A DNA stretch of 47,805 bases, taken from positions 1-47,805 of the forward strand of contig ONKA01000016.1 in assembly GCA_900318265.1 (NCBI GenBank). Direction: 5' to 3'. Position 1 is the stretch's first letter. Every line of letters begins with the position of its first letter. A program made the position numbers and the translations under genes. This document shows positions 24,219-32,111 of this stretch, one piece after another. The notes under the pieces were generated by a model. The model did no database searches. It was not told where the DNA came from and was given only the letters and a program-made list of their open reading frames with translations. The stretch is from an uncultured Bacteroidales bacterium. GTDB taxonomy: Bacteria; Bacteroidota; Bacteroidia; Bacteroidales; F082.

Positions 24219-25907
24219 ATGGGAAAATTCAAGATATCATACGGTCTAATACTTTTCACCTTGCTGATGGTCTTCCTCTTCGTGCCCGTCATTCAGGAAT
24301 GGGGTGGTGTCTTCCCCGTGAAGCCCTTGAAAGGTGTCTTTGAGCCTACACCCAAGCCCGAGATGTCATTCGACAATTACAAGTCGAACACCTATCAAGC
24401 TCAAATCGAGAAATATGTCAGCGAGAATTTCGGAATGAGAGAGCCCGTCATTCGGCTCTACAACCAATATGTGTGGTCGGCCTACAACAAGACCTATTGC
24501 CATTTCATCGTGCCTGGAAAGGACGGCTATCTATATTATGCCTTGGCGGTGAACGAGCATTATGGCCTTGAACTACCGAAACATTACAAGTCGAACGAGG
24601 AAGCCATGAAAGATGCCGACACCGAACTTCGGCAAATGAACAAGCTACGCCATGTGCTGAAAGACTATGGCATCGAGTTCGTCGCCTTTATCGCACCCGA
24701 CAAACCAGAGGTCTACCCCGAATACCTGCCTCGCCGCGATGCCGATACCAACTCTATCCACCTGACTGACTACTTCTCGCGCCGTATGGATGAGATAGGC
24801 TTCCCCTATATTAACATGACGGATTGGTTTGTTAAAATGAGAGACACCGCCTCGTTCCCCATCTTCCCTAAGACCGACTCCCATTGGCGCTATTCGGCCA
24901 TCTATGGTTACGACTCGCTCTTCCGCTTCATCAATGCCTTGGATGGCGAAGCCAAGTTCCCCAACATCCACATCGGACCGCCCACTGCCTATGAATCCGA
25001 CAAGCTGGAAGGAGATGAAGAGACACTCAACCTCATCTTCCGCATCCGTGACGACAAGACCAAATACAAATCGGACATCACGGTGGAAACGGATACCACC
25101 CAGCGCAAGCCAAAGGTGTTGTTTATCGGTGACTCGTTCATTTGGAGTTTGGGCGAATTTATGCCTGCCCGCGAAATCATGGCCGACCGTGAGATTTGGT
25201 TCTATAACAACACCGCTTATGTTGACTTTGACAACAAAACCGTAAGCGTCAAAGAAATCGACCGCCTCAGCCATATCCTCAATGCGGACTATGTGGTGTT
25301 CTATTCAGTGGGTCACCAATGGTGGGAGGCCACTTACGGCTTCGCCAAGGACGCCCTGCTTCAACTCTGTGTAAGCGACAGCCTCTTTGAGGCAAGCGTC
25401 ACCGACTACGCCAACAGGTTCCGCGACATGGAAGGCAACGATGACCTCACAGAAGAGGAACTCCGCAAAAACATGGCTTGGATGTTGAGAAACGACCCCG
25501 AACTCATCTCTGGCCTCGACGGCGAGGAGATGCCTACCATCCGCAACACCGAGCGCATCGAAGAAGCTTTGGGCATCAACCGCATCAGAAACGACAAAGA
25601 CTGGTTGAACGCACTCAGTTTCTATGCCGTACAACATGACATGAGCACCGACGAAGCCTTACGCGAAGAGGCTCAACGCATCGCCCAAGGCAAATCGCCG
25701 CTGCGCGATGAGATCGTCATCGACACGGTGGCCTATATCCAAATGAAAAAGCAACAGATCATGGAACAATGGCGACAAATTCCAGAAATGACAAAGATGG
25801 TCCAAGAAAAAGCTCAAAAGCGAGGACTTCCCTTCGAGGTCATGCTTGAGAAAGACATTCAATGGGTCCTTGACAGACAAGCCGAAGAAGGAAAACTATT
25901 CCAATAA
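24219..25907 (+). CDS. AlgX/DHHW-like SGNH protein 2 (canonical catalytic motifs)
   Basis: 562 residues with an N-terminal membrane anchor (YGLILFTLLMVFLFVPVI) and the shared FGMREPVIRLYNQYVW segment. This is the only member of the four with both standard motifs: KTDSHWR (Asp220, His222) and IGDSFIW (Ser306). It is therefore the best candidate for active acyl transfer. The C-terminal extension holds two helical modules: ~445-490 (NDKDWLNALSFYAVQHDM) and ~515-555 (MVQEKAQKRGLPFEVMLEKD). It lies between MBOAT 1 (three-base gap) and MBOAT 2 (18-base gap). The substrate, presumably an envelope or secreted polysaccharide, cannot be read from sequence. Confidence 0.83.
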   Translation: MGKFKISYGLILFTLLMVFLFVPVIQEWGGVFPVKPLKGVFEPTPKPEMSFDNYKSNTYQAQIEKYVSENFGMREPVIRLYNQYVWSAYNKTYCHFIVPGKDGYLYYALAVNEHYGLELPKHYKSNEEAMKDADTELRQMNKLRHVLKDYGIEFVAFIAPDKPEVYPEYLPRRDADTNSIHLTDYFSRRMDEIGFPYINMTDWFVKMRDTASFPIFPKTDSHWRYSAIYGYDSLFRFINALDGEAKFPNIHIGPPTAYESDKLEGDEETLNLIFRIRDDKTKYKSDITVETDTTQRKPKVLFIGDSFIWSLGEFMPAREIMADREIWFYNNTAYVDFDNKTVSVKEIDRLSHILNADYVVFYSVGHQWWEATYGFAKDALLQLCVSDSLFEASVTDYANRFRDMEGNDDLTEEELRKNMAWMLRNDPELISGLDGEEMPTIRNTERIEEALGINRIRNDKDWLNALSFYAVQHDMSTDEALREEAQRIAQGKSPLRDEIVIDTVAYIQMKKQQIMEQWRQIPEMTKMVQEKAQKRGLPFEVMLEKDIQWVLDRQAEEGKLFQ

Positions 25908-25925
25908 TCAGAAAAGACATGTAAC

Positions 25926-27395
25926 ATGGTATTCAGTAGCAACATATTCCTACTCTACTTCATGCCCATCTTCTTCCTCGTGTATTTCATCCTACCGAAG
26001 AAGGTGCGCAACTATTTCCTGCTGCTCGCCTCGCTGGTGTTTTACGCCTGGGGCGCGCCAGAGTTCATCATCCACCTCATCGTGTCGGTCATCGCCAACT
26101 TCTACCTGGTGCGGTGGATGAACAAAACCGAGAAACCTGGTCTGAAGAAACTGCTTTGCGGCATCTCTATCGCTATCAGCATCGGGCTGCTGTTCTACTT
26201 CAAGTACGGCAACTTCACCATGCAGAACATCAACTCGGTGCTGGCCTGGTTCCATGCCGAGCCGCTGCAATGGACCAAAATCCTGCTGCCTATAGGTATC
26301 TCCTTCTTCTCGTTCCAAAGCGTCACATACACCTTGGACACTTACCGAAAGGTGAATGAGCCAATGCAACGGCTGAGCGACTACATGCTTTACATCGTTA
26401 TGTTCCCGCAACTGATTGCCGGTCCCATCGTGCGCTACTGCGACATTGCCGACCAGATTCGCAACCGCGAGTCGCTTTATACGGACAGGTTGCATGGCTT
26501 CTATCGTTTCGTCATCGGTCTGTGCAAAAAGATCCTCATCGCCGACGTCATCGGATTCCAAGTCGACCAGATTTTGGGACCGTCGAACTACGATGTGCTG
26601 ACCTCTGCCCAACTCGCCGACATCGCCAACAAAATCGCAACCATCGACTCGACCAGCGCTTGGATAGCCATCTTCGCCTTCACCTTCCAAATCTACTTCG
26701 ACTTCGCTGGTTACTCCGACATGGCCATTGGTTTGGGCCGCATGATGGGCTTCAAGTTCCCAGAGAACTTCGACAACCCATACGTTTCCACTACCATATC
26801 AGAGTTTTGGAGACGTTGGCACCAGACTTTCAGCGTATTCATCAAGAACTACCTCTACTTCCCCTTAGGCGGTAGCCGTGTGAAGACCGAAGCCCGCAAA
26901 TACTTCAACCTGTGGTTCTGCTTCCTCATCAGCGGCTTGTGGCATGGAGCAGCGTGGAACTTCGTGGTCTACGGCGCCCTGCAAGGCATCTTCATCTGCG
27001 CCGACAAGCTGTTCTTGAAGAAGTTCAACGAGCGATTGGGGCGGATTCCCAGTGTGTTCTTCACCTTCCTCATCATCGTGCTGACGCGCTGCTTCTTCCG
27101 CATCGAGCGCATCGACCTGTCGTGGATGTTCATCAAGCGCCTGTTTGCCTTCGAATTCGCTCCCTTCCATTTCGGCGACAACCCGCATCTCTATGTGACC
27201 ATGATTATAGCCGCCTTCTTCTCATTCTTCACCCTCTCGAAGTTCGGCTTGAAGGTACAAGATAAAGTCTACTTCACCGAATATAACCGCCGTCAGCATA
27301 TCATCGCGTTTGTAATCAGCATACTTGCCTTCATCTTCTGCCTTGGCGCCTTGAATGCCAGTGGCTTTAGTCCATTCATTTATTTCAGATTCTAA
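25926..27395 (+). CDS. AlgI-like MBOAT family O-acyltransferase 2
   Basis: 489 residues and close to MBOAT 1 throughout (same opening MVFSSNIFLLYFMP, SFFSFQSVTYTLDTYRK, FPENFDNPYVS, ISGLWHGAAWNFVVYG). The catalytic His340 is kept, but the second family histidine, in GALHG of MBOAT 1, is Gln353 here (GALQG). This could reduce or retune activity. Membrane topology is as for AlgI. Gene spacing is 18 bases upstream and two bases downstream, so it belongs to the same transcript. Strong similarity to MBOAT 1 points to tandem duplication of an MBOAT-SGNH pair. Confidence 0.92.
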   Translation: MVFSSNIFLLYFMPIFFLVYFILPKKVRNYFLLLASLVFYAWGAPEFIIHLIVSVIANFYLVRWMNKTEKPGLKKLLCGISIAISIGLLFYFKYGNFTMQNINSVLAWFHAEPLQWTKILLPIGISFFSFQSVTYTLDTYRKVNEPMQRLSDYMLYIVMFPQLIAGPIVRYCDIADQIRNRESLYTDRLHGFYRFVIGLCKKILIADVIGFQVDQILGPSNYDVLTSAQLADIANKIATIDSTSAWIAIFAFTFQIYFDFAGYSDMAIGLGRMMGFKFPENFDNPYVSTTISEFWRRWHQTFSVFIKNYLYFPLGGSRVKTEARKYFNLWFCFLISGLWHGAAWNFVVYGALQGIFICADKLFLKKFNERLGRIPSVFFTFLIIVLTRCFFRIERIDLSWMFIKRLFAFEFAPFHFGDNPHLYVTMIIAAFFSFFTLSKFGLKVQDKVYFTEYNRRQHIIAFVISILAFIFCLGALNASGFSPFIYFRF

Positions 27396-27397
27396 CC

Positions 27398-28729
27398 ATG
27401 AAAAACAAGGCCTTTCTCATACAGTTCGTGATTCTCACGGTAGCCTGCGTCGCCATTTTGGTTCAAGGCTTCACCCATTGGGTACCCTTGAAGCTGGCGG
27501 GCTTTGTCGGGCAGCCCGAGAAGGTGCAACTGACTTGGAAGACATACTCCGAAGGGAAATTTCAGGATTATCTCTCCGACTATGCCAAGCAAAAGGGTGG
27601 CTTCCGCGAGCCATGCATCCGGGCCTACAACCAATGCTTGTATTCGTTGTTCAAGAAAACGACCAACGACAACATCGTCTTCGGCGAGAACGGCGAGCTT
27701 TACCTTGAAATGTATCTCCATGAAGTGACGGGCAAGACCCTCAAAGATTGTTACGGTTCGGAAGACTATTTCAAATCCAGGGCACGGAAAGATATTGAAA
27801 AAACCCTGGTGCTCATCGACAGCCTGCGGAAACACAACACGGCCTTCCTTTTCGTGGAGGCGCCTTCCAAGACTTGGGTCTATCCCGAATACATGCCCCA
27901 TCCTTACTGCGACTCCATCATGCCCTTCTGTGTTCAGGACTACTACACACAACTATTTGAGGAGAACGGCATTCCGCACATCGACTTCCTAAGCTATTTC
28001 AAGTCGCTCAAAGGCAAGACAGAATATCCGCTCTATTCGCCCTACGGCACCCACTGGGCAGAGAGCACCATCCCCTTTGTGGCCGACTCGATACTGAGAA
28101 AGATAGAGAGCCTCATCGGGCAGGAAATGCCGCACATCGTATGCCTCGACGAAAACCTGCAAACCCGCTATTCGAAACAGGACGGAGAACTGGAAGACCT
28201 GATGAACCTTTTGTTCCCGCTCCGGAAACCTGCCCTGCCACAACCCATCATGGCCCTCAGCGACACCACATTACGCAAGCCCAACCTCCTCGTCATTGCC
28301 GACAGCTATTTCATCCAATTGCAGGAGTCGGCCTTCGCGAACTGTTTCAACCGTTGTGATTATTGGAAGTACAATAACGAGGTCATTACCAAGGACATTG
28401 AATTCAAAGGGAAGGTGTCGGAATACCTCGAAGCCTACAAGACGATAGATGAAGCTGACCTCATCATGGTCATCAACACGGCACCTTACGCCTACAACTA
28501 CATGTTCGGTTTCTGCGAGACTGCAAACTTGGCCTTCCTCGATCACGACCACCAACGCATGGAGAAACTCATAGAAGAAACCATCGAACGCATCAAAGGC
28601 TCCACAGAATGGTATGAAAGCATCAGAAGGCAAGCAGTGGAAGAACACCGAGACCTTGACTCTCTGTTGAGAGGGCATGCCCGATATGCCATTTGGATGG
28701 ACGAAAAACAAAGACAAGAACAACAGTAA
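27398..28729 (+). CDS. AlgX/DHHW-like SGNH protein 3 (divergent motifs)
   Basis: 443 residues, the shortest of the set. It has an N-terminal membrane anchor (FLIQFVILTVACVAILVQ), then GGFREPCIRAYNQCLYSLFKK. The catalytic-type motifs are YGTHWA (His219, Gly217 in place of Asp) and VIADSYFI (Ser303 in ADS rather than GDS). One C-terminal helical module (~400-440; GSTEWYESIRRQAVEEHRDL) is present. It starts two bases after MBOAT 2 and ends seven bases before MBOAT 3. The Ser-His pair is retained, so activity is possible, but both motif contexts are altered; a substrate-binding or regulatory role is an alternative. Confidence 0.78.
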   Translation: MKNKAFLIQFVILTVACVAILVQGFTHWVPLKLAGFVGQPEKVQLTWKTYSEGKFQDYLSDYAKQKGGFREPCIRAYNQCLYSLFKKTTNDNIVFGENGELYLEMYLHEVTGKTLKDCYGSEDYFKSRARKDIEKTLVLIDSLRKHNTAFLFVEAPSKTWVYPEYMPHPYCDSIMPFCVQDYYTQLFEENGIPHIDFLSYFKSLKGKTEYPLYSPYGTHWAESTIPFVADSILRKIESLIGQEMPHIVCLDENLQTRYSKQDGELEDLMNLLFPLRKPALPQPIMALSDTTLRKPNLLVIADSYFIQLQESAFANCFNRCDYWKYNNEVITKDIEFKGKVSEYLEAYKTIDEADLIMVINTAPYAYNYMFGFCETANLAFLDHDHQRMEKLIEETIERIKGSTEWYESIRRQAVEEHRDLDSLLRGHARYAIWMDEKQRQEQQ

Positions 28730-28736
28730 AAGCACC

Positions 28737-30149
28737 ATGGTATTCAGTAGCAACATATTCCTCTTGTTCTTCTTGCCGATATTTCTGTTGGCCTATTTCG
28801 TCACGCCCCAACGGTTCCGCAACTATACTCTGTTGCTCGCCTCATTGGTGTTTTATGCCTATGGTGCCCCCGATTTCATCCTAATTCTTGTTGCTGCTTG
28901 TGTAGTCAACTTCTTCTTGGTGAAAGGCATGGTCCGAGCCCAAAATCCTAAAACCAAAAAAGGCATCTGCGCCTTGTCGGTCGTACTTGCGCTTTCGCTC
29001 CTGCTCTACTTCAAATATGCCAACTTCTTCGTCGACAACCTCAATGCCTTATTGGGTTGGATGCACCATGTGCCCGTGGGATGGCGCGACGTGGCCTTGC
29101 CCATCGGCATTTCGTTCTTCACCTTCCAGTCGCTTACCTACACCATCGATGTGTATCGCGGTACCACACTGCCCAGCCGTCGTCTGACCGATTACGTGCT
29201 GTATATCATGATGTTTCCACAACTCATCGCTGGTCCTATCGTGAGATACAACAGCGTGGCTGCCCAGATCATCAGTCGACAATCAACTATGGAAGGCCGT
29301 ATGACGGGCTTCTATCGCTTCGTCATTGGTTTGGCAAAGAAAGTGTTGATTGCCAACACATTGGCACAGGTTGCCGACCAAGCCTTTGCCTTGGGTGACG
29401 GACTCTCTACGGGTGCAGCATGGATCGGCATGTTGTCGTACACCTTCCAGATCTACTTCGACTTCTCGGGCTACAGCGACATGGCCATCGGTCTAGGACG
29501 TATGATGGGCTTCAGCTTCCCCGAAAACTTCATGAACCCTTATACCAGTCGAAGCATCACCGAGTTTTGGCGTCGTTGGCACATGACCTTGGGCACCTTC
29601 ATGAAGGAATACCTGTACATTCCCTTGGGAGGCAATCGCAAAGGCGCAGCACGCACCTATCTCAACCTTGTCATCGTCTTCCTATGCTCAGGTTTCTGGC
29701 ATGGTGCCGCATGGACCTTTGTGCTTTGGGGTGCCTACCACGGCCTATTCCAAATCTTCGACCGCATAGGCATGGCCAAGATACTCGACAAGATGGGAAA
29801 GTTGCCTTCCATGCTACTGACCTTCTTAGTAGTCAACTTGGGCTGGGTGCTGTTTCGTGCCGACGGTGTGCAGCAGGCGGGGACGTTCTATCAGGCCTTG
29901 TTTGCTTTCAAGAGTGGGGCTGCGCTTACCTTGGATGCCCATTTCTGGACTGTATTTGTCTTGGCCGTCGTGTTCTCCTTCATCACCTTGCTGAAAGGCG
30001 GACAGAAGCTACAAGACCGTGTGTTTGCCGAGACTTACACCGTCAGACGCAGTTGGGTGATGTTTGCCGTCACCACCTTGTTGTTCATCCTCTCCGTTGG
30101 CTCGCTGATGGTGTCCGACTTTAATCCCTTCATTTACTTCAGATTCTGA
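28737..30149 (+). CDS. AlgI-like MBOAT family O-acyltransferase 3
   Basis: 470 residues from the ATG at 28737. This start is chosen because MVFSSNIFLLFFLP matches the starts of MBOATs 1 and 2, while the upstream in-frame ATG at 28677 lies inside the previous gene. Catalytic region CSGFWHGAAWTFVLWGAYHG with His322 and His335. Other family blocks are PIGISFFTFQSLTYTIDVYRG, FPQLIAGPIVRYNSV and QIYFDFSGYSDMAIGLGRMMG. It is more divergent than MBOATs 1 and 2, suggesting an older duplication. It is followed after four bases by the largest SGNH protein. As with the others, it would deliver acyl groups across the inner membrane. Confidence 0.92.
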   Translation: MVFSSNIFLLFFLPIFLLAYFVTPQRFRNYTLLLASLVFYAYGAPDFILILVAACVVNFFLVKGMVRAQNPKTKKGICALSVVLALSLLLYFKYANFFVDNLNALLGWMHHVPVGWRDVALPIGISFFTFQSLTYTIDVYRGTTLPSRRLTDYVLYIMMFPQLIAGPIVRYNSVAAQIISRQSTMEGRMTGFYRFVIGLAKKVLIANTLAQVADQAFALGDGLSTGAAWIGMLSYTFQIYFDFSGYSDMAIGLGRMMGFSFPENFMNPYTSRSITEFWRRWHMTLGTFMKEYLYIPLGGNRKGAARTYLNLVIVFLCSGFWHGAAWTFVLWGAYHGLFQIFDRIGMAKILDKMGKLPSMLLTFLVVNLGWVLFRADGVQQAGTFYQALFAFKSGAALTLDAHFWTVFVLAVVFSFITLLKGGQKLQDRVFAETYTVRRSWVMFAVTTLLFILSVGSLMVSDFNPFIYFRF

Positions 30150-30153
30150 CACG

Positions 30154-32109
30154 ATGAAAAAGAAAACGATATACGACATAGTGCTTTTCGCCCTGCTCAG
30201 CATCCTAGCCTTCTTGCCGATGGCACAGGAGCATCTTCACCTTTTTGATTTGAAGCAGTTGGTCGGCGTGATGGTCGAAGCCAAAAAGCCAGAGTTGACT
30301 AAAGAAAACTATGTCTCTGGCCAATACCAACAACAGATGGAAGCCTATGCCGGGCAAAACTTCGGCTTCCACGAGAGCATCATACGTCTCTACAACCAAT
30401 ATCTTTACGACTTCTACCGCAAGACCTATAACGAAGAAATCATTCCTGGCAGAGACGGCTGGTTCTATTATCAGCAAAACGTGAACGACTATTACGGCAC
30501 AGAGATGTACCGTTGGCAGCCCACCGTGGAAAAGGCCCGTGCGACCTACGACCGCGAGGCACGGCTAATGTGGAAGCTGAGAGGTGTGCTCCACGACTAC
30601 GACAAGGAATTTCTCATGTTCATGGCACCAGAGAAGGGCTTTCTCTATCCCGAACATCTGCCCAAGCGGCAAATCGACACCACCACCATCAATGCAAGGC
30701 TGTATTATTCCCAGAAATTCGATGAATACGACTTTCCCTACATCGAGATGACAAAGTGGTTCCAAGCCATCAAGGAAGCCGACACCGTACCCTATATCCT
30801 CATTCCCCAGTCGGGAGCCCATTGGAGCTTCTCCTCAGTCATTGCCGCTGACTCGCTGTTCCGCTTCATGGGTAACCTGAAAAACGAAAAACTGGGCACA
30901 TTGAAAGTAGGACCACTGAGAGAAAGCTCTGAGCAGACCAAAATCGGCGACTATGACCTCGAAAACACCCTAAACCTCTGGCGCACCGTGTCGCACAAAG
31001 GCGAAAAACTATTGGATGCCGAAGTGACTGTCATATCCGACTCAACCACTGTGAAGCCTAACGTATTGTTTGTAGGCAACTCCTATCTGTTCCGTATGAA
31101 CTATTTCGTCCCGTTCGAGGACATGTTCTCCTACACCGACTACTGGTTCTATAACTCTACCGCCTATTATGGCGAACATTATGCTTTAAAAAGAAGTGTT
31201 TGGGAAATCGACTTCCTGCAACGACTTATGGACGCCGACTACATAGTTTGGTTTACCACAGGAAATCAGATGTATAAGGTCAGTTACGGCTTTGTAGAAC
31301 GAGCTTTGATGACCTTATGTGTAAGTGACGACCGCGTCAATGATGTCCGTAACCAATTGATGGATAGCCTTCGCCACGACAGCACCTTCATGTCGACCAT
31401 CGACACTCTTTCCGATACCAAAGGTGTTGAGCTAAGAAAGCAACTTTGGCAACAATCCAACAACCTCATCACTCGCAATCCCGAATACTACTTCCCTGAA
31501 CTGGCTGGCGACAGCATTCCCACCGCCAGAAACCCTAAAATACCTGAATACTTGGTGATCAAAAACATCAAGAAAGACGACGATTGGATGATTAGCCTGC
31601 AATGCCAAACCATCATCCACAATGCCACTTTAGACAACATACTAAAGATGGAAGCACAAAACGTACTCAACGGCTGGCCTCTGATGCGTGACGAGCAAAA
31701 TGTGGTTTCCAAAGAAAACTATGTAAACAGCCTTGTGGCTGACATGAAGCTTGAACTTCAGGGCAAACCGGTTTCTGTCCAGGCCATTAAAGACAAGGCC
31801 ACTGCGACGGGCAAAACCTTTGAAGAACAGCTTGAGGCTGACGCCCGATGGATCATCAACGACAGAATCAACAGGGGCGTGATTGACTTGAACTTTTTCG
31901 CTGAAGAAGAGCAGAAAAGAAACATTGAAAAGACAATGGAAGAGCTAGTGCGCGACATGGAACAGGAACTACTCGAAAAGCCAACTTCGGTCCAATCCAT
32001 CAAGGAGAAAGCTTCTGCAAATGGCAGGACATTCGAAGAGCAACTTCATGTCGACGCCCAATGGATTATCAACGACAAAATCAGCCGAGGCATAATTCGT
32101 GTGGAATAG
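30154..32109 (+). CDS. AlgX/DHHW-like SGNH protein 4 with three C-terminal helical modules
   Basis: 651 residues, the longest member. It has a membrane anchor (IVLFALLSILAFLPMAQ), then FGFHESIIRLYNQYLYDFYRK. The motifs are QSGAHWS (His223, Gly221 for Asp) and FVGNSYLF (Ser310 in GNS, so the usual Asp next to Ser is Asn309). Three helical modules follow the domain: ~468-510 (KDDDWMISLQCQTII), ~535-575 (IKDKATATGKTFEEQL) and ~610-648 (IKEKASANGRTFEEQL). The last two are near-identical tandem copies ending ARWIINDRINRG and AQWIINDKISRG. It closes the operon and ends two bases before the convergent CotH gene. Confidence 0.8.
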   Translation: MKKKTIYDIVLFALLSILAFLPMAQEHLHLFDLKQLVGVMVEAKKPELTKENYVSGQYQQQMEAYAGQNFGFHESIIRLYNQYLYDFYRKTYNEEIIPGRDGWFYYQQNVNDYYGTEMYRWQPTVEKARATYDREARLMWKLRGVLHDYDKEFLMFMAPEKGFLYPEHLPKRQIDTTTINARLYYSQKFDEYDFPYIEMTKWFQAIKEADTVPYILIPQSGAHWSFSSVIAADSLFRFMGNLKNEKLGTLKVGPLRESSEQTKIGDYDLENTLNLWRTVSHKGEKLLDAEVTVISDSTTVKPNVLFVGNSYLFRMNYFVPFEDMFSYTDYWFYNSTAYYGEHYALKRSVWEIDFLQRLMDADYIVWFTTGNQMYKVSYGFVERALMTLCVSDDRVNDVRNQLMDSLRHDSTFMSTIDTLSDTKGVELRKQLWQQSNNLITRNPEYYFPELAGDSIPTARNPKIPEYLVIKNIKKDDDWMISLQCQTIIHNATLDNILKMEAQNVLNGWPLMRDEQNVVSKENYVNSLVADMKLELQGKPVSVQAIKDKATATGKTFEEQLEADARWIINDRINRGVIDLNFFAEEEQKRNIEKTMEELVRDMEQELLEKPTSVQSIKEKASANGRTFEEQLHVDAQWIINDKISRGIIRVE

Positions 32110-32111
32110 CC

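Noticed and set aside
12858-32109. Interpreting the core-gene and acyltransferase region as a prophage or genomic island
   Set aside because: No integrase, tRNA, att-like duplication or phage structural gene was found; composition is ordinary through most of it.
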